Source of the DNA: Patescibacteria group bacterium
Lineage (GTDB): Bacteria; Patescibacteriota; Microgenomatia; UBA1406; GWC2-37-13
Length of the DNA: 50,922 bases
NCBI GenBank assembly: GCA_026416375.1
Contig: JAOAFI010000030.1
Coordinates: 1 to 50,922, forward strand
Reading direction: 5' to 3'
The position numbers were made by a program, and so were the translations under genes. The notes under the pieces are model-generated. The model saw nothing but the letters and a program-made list of their open reading frames with translations. It searched no databases and was not told the origin of the DNA. This document shows, in pieces, positions 18,977 to 28,610 of the stretch (the first letter of the stretch is position 1; every line of letters begins with the position of its first letter).

Positions 18977-19005
18977 TTGATTTTTATTTTTTATCTCAGT
19001 AAAAT
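18977..19005 (+). promoter_or_regulatory. Predicted promoter of ftsK
   Basis: TTGATT (18977-18982), 17-nt spacer, TAAAAT (19000-19005), 9 nt, ATG at 19015. Confidence 0.55.
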
Positions 19006-19014
19006 CATCTATAT

Positions 19015-21177
19015 ATGTCAAGAAAAAAATCTTTAGTAAAAATTCCTTTTTTTAAATTTAAAATAAATAAGTTTACTATTTTTAATATTTTAGGGTTTTT
19101 TTTGATAGGATTATCTTTATTGATGTTTTTATCTTTTTCTAAAAGTTTTTCAAGCGAAAATTCAGGAAAATATCTTTTTTTTCTTAATAATTTTTTAAAA
19201 AAAGAGTTTGGTGGATTATCTATTTTTTTGCCATTAATAATTATTTTATTTTCAATTCATTTTTTTAACAGTAAAAAATTAAAATTCATAAAACCAAATA
19301 TTACTTTTGGATTATTGATGGTTTATATTTCTTTGCTTGGAGTTTTTAATTCAGGAGAAAAGGGAAAATTAATATTTGAAAATTTAGTTTTTTATTTTTC
19401 AAAGATTGGCGCTTTATTGATTTTATTTATCTCTTTTTTTATTGGTTTAGTTTTATTTTTTGATACTTCAATCGATGTTTTTTTGATATATATATATAAT
19501 TTATTAAAGTCAATAATTTTATTTTTTAAAACTTATTTATTTAAAAACAAAAAAGATAAGTTTTTATTAAACAATCTTAAAAAAAATGAACCTCAATTAA
19601 TTACAGATAAAAAGAACGAACAAAAACAAAAACAAGAAATTTTGCCAATATTTAATCAAAAACAACAAATTTCTTCATTTGTTTTTAACGAACAACAACA
19701 AGAAAAAAAAGATATTTATATTAAACCTTTATCATTATCTCAAAAAACATCAACATGGATTTATCCTCCATTATCTATTTTATCTGATATAAATAATAAT
19801 CAAGCTGACTATGGAGATGTTAATCGAAATGCTATGATAATTGAGCAAACTTTAGATAGTTTTGGAATAAGAGCTAAAGTTGAAGATGTAAATAAAGGAC
19901 CAACAGTTACCCAATATGCTATTGCAATCGCAATGGGAACTAAATTATCTAAAGTTACTGCTTTAGCTAATAATTTAGCTTTATCATTAGCCACTACAAC
20001 AGGACAAGTAAGAATTGAAGCTCCAATTCCTGGAAGATCTTTAGTTGGAATAGAAATACCAAATATTAAACCAGCCATTGTAACTCAAAAAGTAATTCTT
20101 TCTTCATCAATTTTTTCTTCAAACAATGATCCTCTTTTAGTTCCTTTAGGACTTGATGTTTCTGGAAATCCAATTGCTGATTCAATATCTCGAATGCCTC
20201 ATGTATTAATTGCTGGAGCAACTGGTTCAGGAAAGTCTGTTTTGCTTAATTCTTGGATTTGTTCATTTTTATTTAGAACAAGACCTGATCAATTAAGGCT
20301 TATTTTAGTTGATCCAAAAAGAGTTGAATTATCAGTTTATAATGATGTTCCTCATCTTTTAACTCCTGTAATTGTTGAAGCTGAAAAAATTATTTCTGCT
20401 TTAAAATGGACAGTAAACGAAATGGAGGCAAGATATAAATTATTTGCTCAATATGGAGTAAGAAACATTGAAAGTTATAATCAATTAAAAGATGTTGAAA
20501 AAAAACCTTATATAGTTTTTGTAATTGATGAATTGGCAGACTTGATGATTTTTGCTCCAGGAGAAGCAGAAGAATTAATCACTAGAATTGCTCAAATGGC
20601 TAGAGCAACAGGAATACATTTAGTTTTAGCTACCCAACGTCCTTCTGTTGATGTTATTACTGGTTTAATGAAAGCAAATATACCAACAAGAATTGCTTTT
20701 AATGTTTCTTCTATGATTGATTCAAGAGTAATAATTGATAGTCCTGGAGCAGAAAAGCTTTTAGGTAAAGGAGATATGCTTTATCTTCCGCCTGATAAAG
20801 CAAAACCAATCAGAATCCAAGGTCCATTCATAACAGAAAAAGATGTTCATAATTTAGTTAAGTTTTTAAAAGCTCAGGTTCCTGAAGTTCATTATACTGA
20901 GGAGGTCACAGAACAGCCTGTGACTTTAAAATCAAGCAGTGGTACAATTTCTATTAATGGAGGAGATAAAGATCCTCTTTTTAATCAAGCACTTGAAATC
21001 ATTATGCAACAAGACAAAGCATCTGCATCTCTTCTTCAAAGAAGACTTTCAATTGGTTATGCCAGAGCGGCTAGAATTTTAGATCAAATGGAAGCAGAAG
21101 GATATGTTGGTCCAGCTGAGGGTTCAAAGCCAAGAGACGTGATAAAAAGACAGGTTGAAAATAAAGAAAATCATTAA
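19015..21177 (+). CDS. ftsK: DNA translocase FtsK/SpoIIIE
   Basis: N-terminal TM segments, Walker A HVLIAGATGSGKSVLLNSW, C-terminal gamma winged helix ASASLLQRRLSIGYARAARILDQME. Confidence 0.97.
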   Translation: MSRKKSLVKIPFFKFKINKFTIFNILGFFLIGLSLLMFLSFSKSFSSENSGKYLFFLNNFLKKEFGGLSIFLPLIIILFSIHFFNSKKLKFIKPNITFGLLMVYISLLGVFNSGEKGKLIFENLVFYFSKIGALLILFISFFIGLVLFFDTSIDVFLIYIYNLLKSIILFFKTYLFKNKKDKFLLNNLKKNEPQLITDKKNEQKQKQEILPIFNQKQQISSFVFNEQQQEKKDIYIKPLSLSQKTSTWIYPPLSILSDINNNQADYGDVNRNAMIIEQTLDSFGIRAKVEDVNKGPTVTQYAIAIAMGTKLSKVTALANNLALSLATTTGQVRIEAPIPGRSLVGIEIPNIKPAIVTQKVILSSSIFSSNNDPLLVPLGLDVSGNPIADSISRMPHVLIAGATGSGKSVLLNSWICSFLFRTRPDQLRLILVDPKRVELSVYNDVPHLLTPVIVEAEKIISALKWTVNEMEARYKLFAQYGVRNIESYNQLKDVEKKPYIVFVIDELADLMIFAPGEAEELITRIAQMARATGIHLVLATQRPSVDVITGLMKANIPTRIAFNVSSMIDSRVIIDSPGAEKLLGKGDMLYLPPDKAKPIRIQGPFITEKDVHNLVKFLKAQVPEVHYTEEVTEQPVTLKSSSGTISINGGDKDPLFNQALEIIMQQDKASASLLQRRLSIGYARAARILDQMEAEGYVGPAEGSKPRDVIKRQVENKENH

Positions 21178-21179
21178 AA

Positions 21180-21549
21180 ATAACTCAAAACTCAAAAGTC
21201 AAAACTCAAAACTAAAAACAATAAAACCCGCTAAATTCTCTACTAAACTCATAAAATAAATAATAGACTTGGAAAACTAATTTTTAATAAATTAATTTTT
21301 ATTCAATAATTAATAATTTAATAAATTAATAAAAAAATATTTAATTATTATTAAATATCAAAAAAACTAAAAAATCTTTAATCTTTAATATTTTTTTAAT
21401 ATATTTATCCTTTTATCATTTAATTTCAACTCGCTAAATTTTTTAAACTCGCAAAACTAATTTAATAAGAAAAATAAAAAAAGATCCTGGAACAAGTTCA
21501 GGATGACACAAATGTTAAATGTTAGACGTTAGAAGTTAGTTATTAGTTG
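21180..21549 (-). repeat. Composite intergenic repeat, locus L2 (inverted copy, between convergent ftsK and mltG)
   Basis: Reverse complement reads F1 (21511-21545), hairpin, AT block, F2 (AGAATTTAGCGGGTTTTATTG) and F3 (TTTTGAG heptads, 21182-21216). Confidence 0.7.
21483..21508. repeat. Hairpin repeat, GGATGACA-tailed type, inside L2
   Basis: GATCCTGGAACAAGTTCAGGATGACA: ATCCTGGAAC pairs with GTTCAGGAT with one bulge. Confidence 0.65.
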
Positions 21550-21552
21550 TTT

Positions 21553-22518
21553 TTATCTCAAATATTTTTCAATATTTTCTTCATGTTCTTTAAGAGTGGT
21601 GGCGTAGTGCATATTTTTGCCTTGACTATCTGAAATATAATACCAATATGGTGTATTTATATCAGCATTAGCAACTGCTTCAATTGAAATTATTCCAGGA
21701 TTACAGATAGGTGTTGGTGGTAATCCTTTGTTGATATAAGTATTATAATCTGAATTTATTTTTAAATCATCATAAGTTAAATATTTTTTCCACCAAGTTT
21801 TTTCGTTTATTTGATATCCTAAAGCATATTGAATTGTTGCATCAACTTGAAGTGGCCAATTATTTTTTAATCTTTTTAAAAGAATTGAAGCAACAATTTG
21901 TTTATCTCTTGATTTTTTAGCTTCTTTTTCAACAATAGATGCTAGAATAATTAATTCTTTTTCTGTTAATCCTTTTTTTTGAGCTTTTTTTATTATTTCT
22001 TGATTAACTTTATTTTTATAATTATTTTTTAATATTTTAATTATTATGTCAACATTAGCATTTTTTGGAATAAGATAAGTATCTGGAAACATGTATCCTT
22101 CTTGAGCTTTTTTTATAAATTCAATTTCTTCAATGTCAAATTTTTTGCTTAAAACTTTTGCCATTTCCTCAACTCTTGTTCCTTCAATTAAAGTTACCCA
22201 TATATCAAGAGTACCATGAGTTAGATTTTCAGCTATTTGATAAGCGTTCATTGAAGCAGATAATCTAAAATCACCTGCTTGAATTTTTTTTTCAATACCA
22301 AGTTGTTTTACTATCAAATAAAAAATGATTTTGCTTCTTATTAATTCTTCTTTAGCTAAATTATCAATTATTTTTTGAAGAGGTTGTCCTGGTAGAATAA
22401 CAAAGATTTTTGTTTTTGTACTATTTTTATTAACAGGCAATGAGCCTTGTTTATAAAAAATATAAAAAAATATAATAATTAAGAAAAATATTAAGAAAAT
22501 TAAATTAATTTTTTTCAT
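21553..22518 (-). CDS. mltG: Endolytic murein transglycosylase MltG
   Basis: LPGQPLQKIIDNLAKEELI, EGYMFPDTYLIP, LASIVEKEAK, INKGLPPTPICNPGIISIEAVANA. Confidence 0.95.
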   Translation of the reverse strand: MKKINLIFLIFFLIIIFFYIFYKQGSLPVNKNSTKTKIFVILPGQPLQKIIDNLAKEELIRSKIIFYLIVKQLGIEKKIQAGDFRLSASMNAYQIAENLTHGTLDIWVTLIEGTRVEEMAKVLSKKFDIEEIEFIKKAQEGYMFPDTYLIPKNANVDIIIKILKNNYKNKVNQEIIKKAQKKGLTEKELIILASIVEKEAKKSRDKQIVASILLKRLKNNWPLQVDATIQYALGYQINEKTWWKKYLTYDDLKINSDYNTYINKGLPPTPICNPGIISIEAVANADINTPYWYYISDSQGKNMHYATTLKEHEENIEKYLR

Positions 22519-23783
22519 TTTTCAATATTAAAAATTGGTAAATTTTTTAAAGTTATTTCTGCTTCTTTTAATCTATATTTATTGCTTGAATAAAAAATCA
22601 TTATTGGTTCATTTTTTTCTATATTATGATCTAATTTTTTTAATAAATAAATTCCTGCTTTTTTGTCTTTTGGTGATCCTAATAATTTTGCTATTGTATT
22701 TAAATTATAATTATTTATATCTTTTATTCTGCCTGATATAGAAGAAATAATTTCTTTTTTAAATTCTGCAAGTTTTAAATTTTCCCAGGAAATATTTTTA
22801 TCTCCTTTTTGAGCATTAACTATTTCTCTAAATTTTTTTAATGCCTGTCCTGATTTAAGAATTTTTAATGCTTCTTCCTCTCCATTAATATTTTTTAGTC
22901 CTTTTTCTTTAAAACAAATATCAAGAAGCATACCGGCAAGTCTTAAAGCTTTTGCTTCTAGTCTTAAAGGTCTATCTTTATGTTGTTCTAATACATATAA
23001 AACATCTCTTGCTTCAAGAATTGGCCCTATTCCTTTACCTGCTGGTTCAAGCATTTCATTAATATCAATGACAGTTTTTATACCAAATTTTTTTGCTAAA
23101 TTTTCAAATTTATCAGCAACTTTTTTTGCATCAGAAAAATGACGTATTTTAGCAGTTTTTCCAATAGGTAGATCAAGAGCTAAATGAGTAGTACCAGCAG
23201 CTATTTTTTTAGCCATAACTGAAATAATTATTTTGTCAAATGATTCAAAAGATAAAGGTTCTTCAACTCTTATTATTACATCATCAGCTGGAGCAATTCC
23301 TAATTTTCCATTCCATGCTATACATCCTCCAATTTCATTGACTATTTTTTCAATTTCTTTTGGGGAAAATTCAACAGAAGCAATTGACTCCATAACATCA
23401 GCGGTTCCAGCCGGAGTAGTGATGGCTCGAGAAGAAATTTTTGGAATTTTAAAACCAGCTGAAGCAATAATTGGGACAATTATCATAGTTGTTCTAGTTC
23501 CGGCAATTCCGCCAACACTATGTTTATCAGCTACAATTCCTTTAAATTTTAATTTATTGCCAGTCTCAACCATTGCTTTTGTAAAATAATAAAGTTCTTC
23601 AGATGAATATCCTTCTTTAAAAGAAGATGCAACAAAATAAGTAGTTAATATATCGCTTAAATTTTCTTTAGCAATTTCATCCATTATAGTATATATTTCT
23701 TTATAAGTTAATTTTTTTCCTAAAAGTTTTTTTTGAATTGCTTTGATAGCGATTATTTTTTTTGTGTCCTTATGTTTATTCAT
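22515..23783 (-). CDS. Archaeal-type AMP phosphorylase/thymidine phosphorylase-like, lacking the N-terminal domain
   Basis: ADKHSVGGIAGTRTTMIIVPIIASAGFKIPKISSRAITTPAGTADVMESIA resembles archaeal AMPpase more than E. coli DeoA. Confidence 0.8.
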   Translation of the reverse strand: MNKHKDTKKIIAIKAIQKKLLGKKLTYKEIYTIMDEIAKENLSDILTTYFVASSFKEGYSSEELYYFTKAMVETGNKLKFKGIVADKHSVGGIAGTRTTMIIVPIIASAGFKIPKISSRAITTPAGTADVMESIASVEFSPKEIEKIVNEIGGCIAWNGKLGIAPADDVIIRVEEPLSFESFDKIIISVMAKKIAAGTTHLALDLPIGKTAKIRHFSDAKKVADKFENLAKKFGIKTVIDINEMLEPAGKGIGPILEARDVLYVLEQHKDRPLRLEAKALRLAGMLLDICFKEKGLKNINGEEEALKILKSGQALKKFREIVNAQKGDKNISWENLKLAEFKKEIISSISGRIKDINNYNLNTIAKLLGSPKDKKAGIYLLKKLDHNIEKNEPIMIFYSSNKYRLKEAEITLKNLPIFNIEK

Positions 23784-25404
23784 ATTGATTATATAATTCT
23801 ATAATTTTTTTTTGATATTCTTTTACTTTTAATAATATTTTAACAATTAAATATATTTCTTTCACATTAATAATCCAACAAATAAATAAATATAAAACAA
23901 AAAATATAAAAAAAGTAATTATTAAAAGAAAAAAAACGTTTATAGAAAATGAAGTATTGAATATTAATCCGTCTAAAAATCTCATTAAAAAGTAGGCGAT
24001 AAAAGCAGAAATAAGAGAACTAATAAAAATTTTAAAAATCGAATAAAAAATATTTTTTATATCAAAACAATTTAATTTTTTATTTAAAATAAAAAATAGA
24101 ATACTACTATTTAAAAATATAGAAAAAGAAAAAGAAATAGCTAAAGCATAAACTGGTAATTTAAAATAAAAAACAAATAAAAAACTTAAAATAATATTAG
24201 AAAAAATAGCAATAAGACTTATTAAAAAAGGAGTTTTGCTGTCAATCATCGCATAAAAACTTCTAGTTAGAAGATAATATATAGAATGAAACGGTAATCC
24301 TAAAGAAAAAAAAGAAAGAGTTATGGCGGTATCGTTAGTTGCTTGCCAATCAAATTTTTGACCGCCAAAAAAAACTCTTACTAATGGAGTTCTAGCAAAA
24401 ATAAAAAAAACAGCAATAGGAATAATAATAAAAAAAATATTTAAAATTGATTGAGTAATAATATTTTTGAATTCGTTAATTTTTTTTTCTTTATAAACTT
24501 CAGTTAGATAAGGAAGCGAAGCTTGACCTAAAGCAATACCGATAACTGAAACAGGTAAAAGCTGAAGATGTTGAGCAAAATAAAATATAGTATATGATCC
24601 TGATTTAAGTAATGATGCTAAAATTAAATCGATTGTTGCATCAATTTGAGCAGTAATAACGGTTAGAGTTCGAGGAATTATTATTTTAAAAAAATCAATT
24701 AATGCTTTAGTTTTTTTAATAATTAATTGATATTTGAAGTCAGTATATTTTATAATTGGTATTTGAATTAAAAGCATAATAAAACTACCAAAAACTACTC
24801 CAAAAATTGGCGCTAAAAGATTGAGTTGATTATGTAAAAATAATGTAAAAATAATAATACTTAAGTTATATAAAACAGGCGCTAATCCTGAAAGAAAAAA
24901 AATTTTGTTTGCTTGTCCAATTCCGGTTAATATGCTTCCAACAATAAAAAAAGGAAGTTGTCCAATAAGAAGAATCCGCGAAAACAAAATAACTGTTTGA
25001 ATTTTTTCTTGAGAAAAACCAGGAGTAATAAAAGTAATAATTGGTTTTAAAAAAAGATTAATAATAAAGATAAATATTGTCAAAACAAGGAAAATAATAT
25101 TAATAATTGAAGAAATGTTTATTTTTAATTCTTCTTTATTATTTTTATAATTAAGGTAAATAGGAATAAAAGAAGTGGTTAAGGCACCAGTTATTAGAAT
25201 TTCAAAGATTAAATCTGGAATTTTAAAACTAGCAAAAAAAAGATCAAGTTGTTCTTTGGAAAAATAAGTAGCTAAAATTCTGTATCTTAAAAAGCCGGAT
25301 ATTGAGGTCAAGATAATCATTGATGAAATAATTAAAGCTGAAGAAAAAATACTTGTTTGTTTAGCAAAAATAAAATCAGAGGTTTTTTTAAAAAACTTAT
25401 TCAT
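23776..25404 (-). CDS. murJ: Lipid II flippase MurJ/MviN
   Basis: Multi-TM; SGFLRYRILATYFSKEQLDLFFASFKIPDLIFEILITGALTTSFIPIY. Confidence 0.92.
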   Translation of the reverse strand: MNKFFKKTSDFIFAKQTSIFSSALIISSMIILTSISGFLRYRILATYFSKEQLDLFFASFKIPDLIFEILITGALTTSFIPIYLNYKNNKEELKINISSIINIIFLVLTIFIFIINLFLKPIITFITPGFSQEKIQTVILFSRILLIGQLPFFIVGSILTGIGQANKIFFLSGLAPVLYNLSIIIFTLFLHNQLNLLAPIFGVVFGSFIMLLIQIPIIKYTDFKYQLIIKKTKALIDFFKIIIPRTLTVITAQIDATIDLILASLLKSGSYTIFYFAQHLQLLPVSVIGIALGQASLPYLTEVYKEKKINEFKNIITQSILNIFFIIIPIAVFFIFARTPLVRVFFGGQKFDWQATNDTAITLSFFSLGLPFHSIYYLLTRSFYAMIDSKTPFLISLIAIFSNIILSFLFVFYFKLPVYALAISFSFSIFLNSSILFFILNKKLNCFDIKNIFYSIFKIFISSLISAFIAYFLMRFLDGLIFNTSFSINVFFLLIITFFIFFVLYLFICWIINVKEIYLIVKILLKVKEYQKKIIELYNQYE

Positions 25405-25429
25405 AGACTTATTATAACTGATTTTCTTC

Positions 25430-25458
25430 TTGACAATTTGATTTTTTTGGTGAATAAT
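25430..25458 (+). promoter_or_regulatory. Predicted promoter of mraZ/division cluster
   Basis: TTGACA (25430-25435), 17-nt spacer, AATAAT (25453-25458), 8 nt, ATG at 25467. Confidence 0.65.
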
Positions 25459-25482
25459 GGTTTTATATGGTGTTTTTTGGTG
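25448..25482 (+). promoter_or_regulatory. Candidate MraZ operator: four TGGT(G/T) boxes with exact 10-bp spacing
   Basis: TGGTG AATAA TGGTT TTATA TGGTG TTTTT TGGTG at 25448, 25458, 25468, 25478. Confidence 0.65.
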
Positions 25483-25856
25483 AATATCAATTATCTTTTA
25501 CTTCTCCAGGTCGTCTTGTTTTGCCAAAAAGAATTCGTGATCTTCTTAAAGGTAATATTTTTATTTTAGGAAAAGGATTTGATAATTGTCTTTCGGGATA
25601 TGATAAAGAAGATTGGGAAAAAAGAGCTCAGGCTTTGTTTAATTTTTCTCTTATTCAAAAAGAAAATTTATTAAGACAAAGATTTTTATTTTCTTCTATT
25701 GTTTATTTAGAAATTGATAGTCAAGGTAGATTTATTATTCCAAAAAATCTTTTGAGCCACGCTGATTTAAAAGAAGAAGCATTAATTGTTGGAGTGGGCG
25801 ATCATTTTGAGATTTGGAATCCGAGAAAATGGAAAGAATATCAAAAGAGTTTTTAA
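25467..25856 (+). CDS. mraZ: Transcriptional regulator MraZ
   Basis: MVFFGEYQLSFTSPGRLVLPKRIRDLL...EIDSQGRFIIPKNLLSHADL; tandem AbrB-like halves. Confidence 0.95.
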   Translation: MVFFGEYQLSFTSPGRLVLPKRIRDLLKGNIFILGKGFDNCLSGYDKEDWEKRAQALFNFSLIQKENLLRQRFLFSSIVYLEIDSQGRFIIPKNLLSHADLKEEALIVGVGDHFEIWNPRKWKEYQKSF

Positions 25857-25864
25857 GATTTTCT

Positions 25865-26680
25865 ATGCACACACCAGTACTTTTACAACAAGCGATTGAA
25901 AAGCTAAATATTAAGCCTAATGGATTATATATTGATGCTACTTTTGGCGAAGGAGGATATAGTAAAGAAATTATCAATAAGGGTGGAAAAGTTTTGGCAA
26001 TTGATTTAGATAAAGAACAATTATTAAAGAAAAAATCTGAATTTTTACAAGACAAAATTATTTTTCTTCAAGGAAATTTTTCCCAAATTGAAGAGATTGC
26101 CAAAAAAAATAATTTTTATCCAGCTGATGGCATTGTTTTTGATTTAGGATTGTCAATGGAGCAGATAAAAAATTCCAGCAGAGGTTTTTCTTATAAAAAT
26201 GAAGATGAGATTTTAGATATGAGAATAGATATTAATCAGAGTTTAAAAGTTGTTGATTTAATTAGAAAAAAATCAGCAGAAGAACTTGAAGAAATTTTTT
26301 CTAAATACAGCGAAGAGATAAATTCAAAAAAAATTGCTTTGGAAATAAAAAAAAGAAAAAGAATAGAAAAAGTAAAAGATTTGCTTAAAGCAATTGATAA
26401 AGCTTTAGGATTTAAATCAGAAAAAACTTACAGTCGGATATTTCAGGCTTTGCGAATTGCGGTCAATAATGAATTTGAAAATTTAAAAAGAGGATTAAAG
26501 GGCGCATTAAATATTATAAAAAAAGAGGGAAGGATTGTTGTTGTTTCTTTTCATTCGCTTGAGGATAGAATTGTTAAAAATTTTGTTAGAGAAAATAATT
26601 TAAATTTTTTAGAAAAAAAACCAATTAAAGGCGTTTTTTCTTATGAAAGAAGCGCTAAATTAAGAACAATAATTTTATGA
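25865..26680 (+). CDS. rsmH: 16S rRNA (cytosine(1402)-N4)-methyltransferase
   Basis: MHTPVLLQQAIEKLNIKPNGLYIDATFGEGGYSKEI; ORF track opens at 25814, MHTPVLL start preferred. Confidence 0.95.
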   Translation: MHTPVLLQQAIEKLNIKPNGLYIDATFGEGGYSKEIINKGGKVLAIDLDKEQLLKKKSEFLQDKIIFLQGNFSQIEEIAKKNNFYPADGIVFDLGLSMEQIKNSSRGFSYKNEDEILDMRIDINQSLKVVDLIRKKSAEELEEIFSKYSEEINSKKIALEIKKRKRIEKVKDLLKAIDKALGFKSEKTYSRIFQALRIAVNNEFENLKRGLKGALNIIKKEGRIVVVSFHSLEDRIVKNFVRENNLNFLEKKPIKGVFSYERSAKLRTIIL

Positions 26681-26955
26681 AAAAAATAAATTTTTTAATT
26701 GGAATAATTATTTTTTTATTTGTTTTTTTTAATTTGTCTTTTTTTTATTTATCAATTAAATTAAGTGATGAAATATCTTTTTATGAAAAAAAAATTGAAA
26801 ATATTCATCATGAAAACATTAATTTAGAAAAAAAATTATCAGAAATTTCTTCTTTAGAATATGCAAAAAAAACCGCTTCTAATTTTGGCTTAACAGAAAA
26901 ACCTAAAATATATTTTTTAGAAAATTTAAAATATGCTTTAGTAGTTAAAGAATGA
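26677..26955 (+). CDS. ftsL: FtsL-like bitopic division protein
   Basis: 92 aa, one TM then coiled coil, between rsmH and ftsI. Confidence 0.75.
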   Translation: MKKINFLIGIIIFLFVFFNLSFFYLSIKLSDEISFYEKKIENIHHENINLEKKLSEISSLEYAKKTASNFGLTEKPKIYFLENLKYALVVKE

Positions 26956-28610
26956 AAACAAAATTATTATTTTTATTTTTTTTATTTTTTTTTGTTTTAA
27001 TTATTTTTAAACTCTTTTATATTCAAATTATTTCTCCTTATAATTTTAAATATGATTTTTATTTAAAATCAAAAAAACTTCTTCCTGAAAGAGGAAAAAT
27101 ATACGATGTTAAAAAACAACCATTAGTTTTAAATCAAAATTCTTATCTTTTATATTTAGAACCAAAAAAAATAGATGACAAATTAAAGTTAATTAAATTT
27201 TTAAGTGATAAATTAGAAATACCTGAAGCTTCTCTTGAGGCAAAAATAGATGAAAGCAAACAATGGCTTGCAATAACTTCAGGGATTGATGAAGAAAAAA
27301 AAAATCAAATTGATAAATTAAAATTGAATGGAATTGGTTTTGAAAAACAATTTAAGCGTTATTATCCAGAGTCTTCTTTATCCGCTCACTTGCTTGGTTT
27401 TGTTGGAAAAAATAAAGATGGAGAAAATATTGGTTATTTTGGAATAGAGGGTTTTTATAATCAAGATTTAAGTGGTATGCCAGGTTTACTTCAATCAGAA
27501 AGAGATCTTTTTGGAAAACCTATATTTATTGGTGTTCAAAATATTATTAAACCTGAAAATGGAAGAGATTTTGTATTAACAATTGATAAAACTATTCAAG
27601 AAATTACTAAAAAAAAATTAAACGAAGGAATAGAAAAATATCAAGCAAAAAGCGGATGTGTAATTATTGCTAATCCTTACACAATGGCAATTTTATCTTT
27701 GGTTTGTCTTCCTGATTATGATTTAGATAAATATTATCAGTTTTCAGAAGATTTTTTTCGTAATCCAGCAATCTCAGATGTTTATGAACCAGGATCAATA
27801 TTTAAGCCTTTAATTATGGCAATTGGAATTGAAGAAAAAAAAATAAAACCAAACGATATTTATAATGAAGAGGGTCCAATTAAAATAGGCGAACATAAAA
27901 TAAAGACTTGGAATGATAAATATGAAGGAAAAATCACAATGACAAGAATTTTAGAAAAATCTTCAAATGTTGGCATGGTTTATATTGGAGAAAAATTGGG
28001 AAGAAACAAACTTTACGATTATATTTATAAATTTAATTTTGATAAATTGACCCAAATTGATCTTCAAGGTGAAACTTCTGGGTTTATTAAACCAAAATCT
28101 CAATGGTATGATATAGATTATGCAACAGTTACTTTTGGTCAAGGAATAGCCATTACTCCAATATCAATGATTAGAGCTTTTGCTTCAATTATTAATGGAG
28201 GTTATTTAATGAGACCATATATTGTTGACACAATTATCTCTCAAAAAGAAGAAATAAAAATAAAACCAAAAACAGAAAAGAAAATTTTTTCAGAACTGAC
28301 AAGCGAAATTTTAAAAAAAATGCTTGTTTCAACTGTTGAAAATGCTGAAGCAAAATGGGACAGGCCAAAAAATATAAAGATTGGAGGCAAGACGGGAACA
28401 GCTCAAATACCAATAAAAGGCCAATATGATCCCTCAAAAACAAATGCTTCTTTTATTGGTTTTGGGCCGGCTGATAATCCAAAATTTATTATATTAGTCG
28501 CATTAAAAGAACCAAAAACATCTCCTTGGGGTTCAGAAACAGCAGCGCCAATATTTTTTGAAATTGTTAAAGAGCTTATAGTATACTATGGAATAACACC
28601 AGATAATTAA
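26952..28610 (+). CDS. ftsI: Division transpeptidase FtsI/PBP
   Basis: LPERGKIYD, YEPGSIFKPLIM, SSNVGM, GGKTGTAQIP. Confidence 0.95.
   Translation: MKTKLLFLFFLFFFVLIIFKLFYIQIISPYNFKYDFYLKSKKLLPERGKIYDVKKQPLVLNQNSYLLYLEPKKIDDKLKLIKFLSDKLEIPEASLEAKIDESKQWLAITSGIDEEKKNQIDKLKLNGIGFEKQFKRYYPESSLSAHLLGFVGKNKDGENIGYFGIEGFYNQDLSGMPGLLQSERDLFGKPIFIGVQNIIKPENGRDFVLTIDKTIQEITKKKLNEGIEKYQAKSGCVIIANPYTMAILSLVCLPDYDLDKYYQFSEDFFRNPAISDVYEPGSIFKPLIMAIGIEEKKIKPNDIYNEEGPIKIGEHKIKTWNDKYEGKITMTRILEKSSNVGMVYIGEKLGRNKLYDYIYKFNFDKLTQIDLQGETSGFIKPKSQWYDIDYATVTFGQGIAITPISMIRAFASIINGGYLMRPYIVDTIISQKEEIKIKPKTEKKIFSELTSEILKKMLVSTVENAEAKWDRPKNIKIGGKTGTAQIPIKGQYDPSKTNASFIGFGPADNPKFIILVALKEPKTSPWGSETAAPIFFEIVKELIVYYGITPDN

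Noticed and set aside
23233-23589. 118-aa plus-strand ORF opposite the phosphorylase
   Set aside because: Antisense to a well-supported conserved gene, no recognisable motifs; treated as a shadow ORF. Same for 6377-6604, 9049-9234, 12781-12990, 17192-17473, 19809-20078, 25735-26055, 33520-33762, 44024-44284, 44408-44698 and similar ORFs.
25357-25569. 70-aa ORF spanning the murJ/mraZ promoter region
   Set aside because: Overlaps murJ and mraZ starts in a different frame and has no family signal.
26700-27000. Long A/T homopolymers suggesting frameshifted pseudogenes
   Set aside because: Reading frames of ftsL and ftsI remain intact across the runs; no disruption seen.
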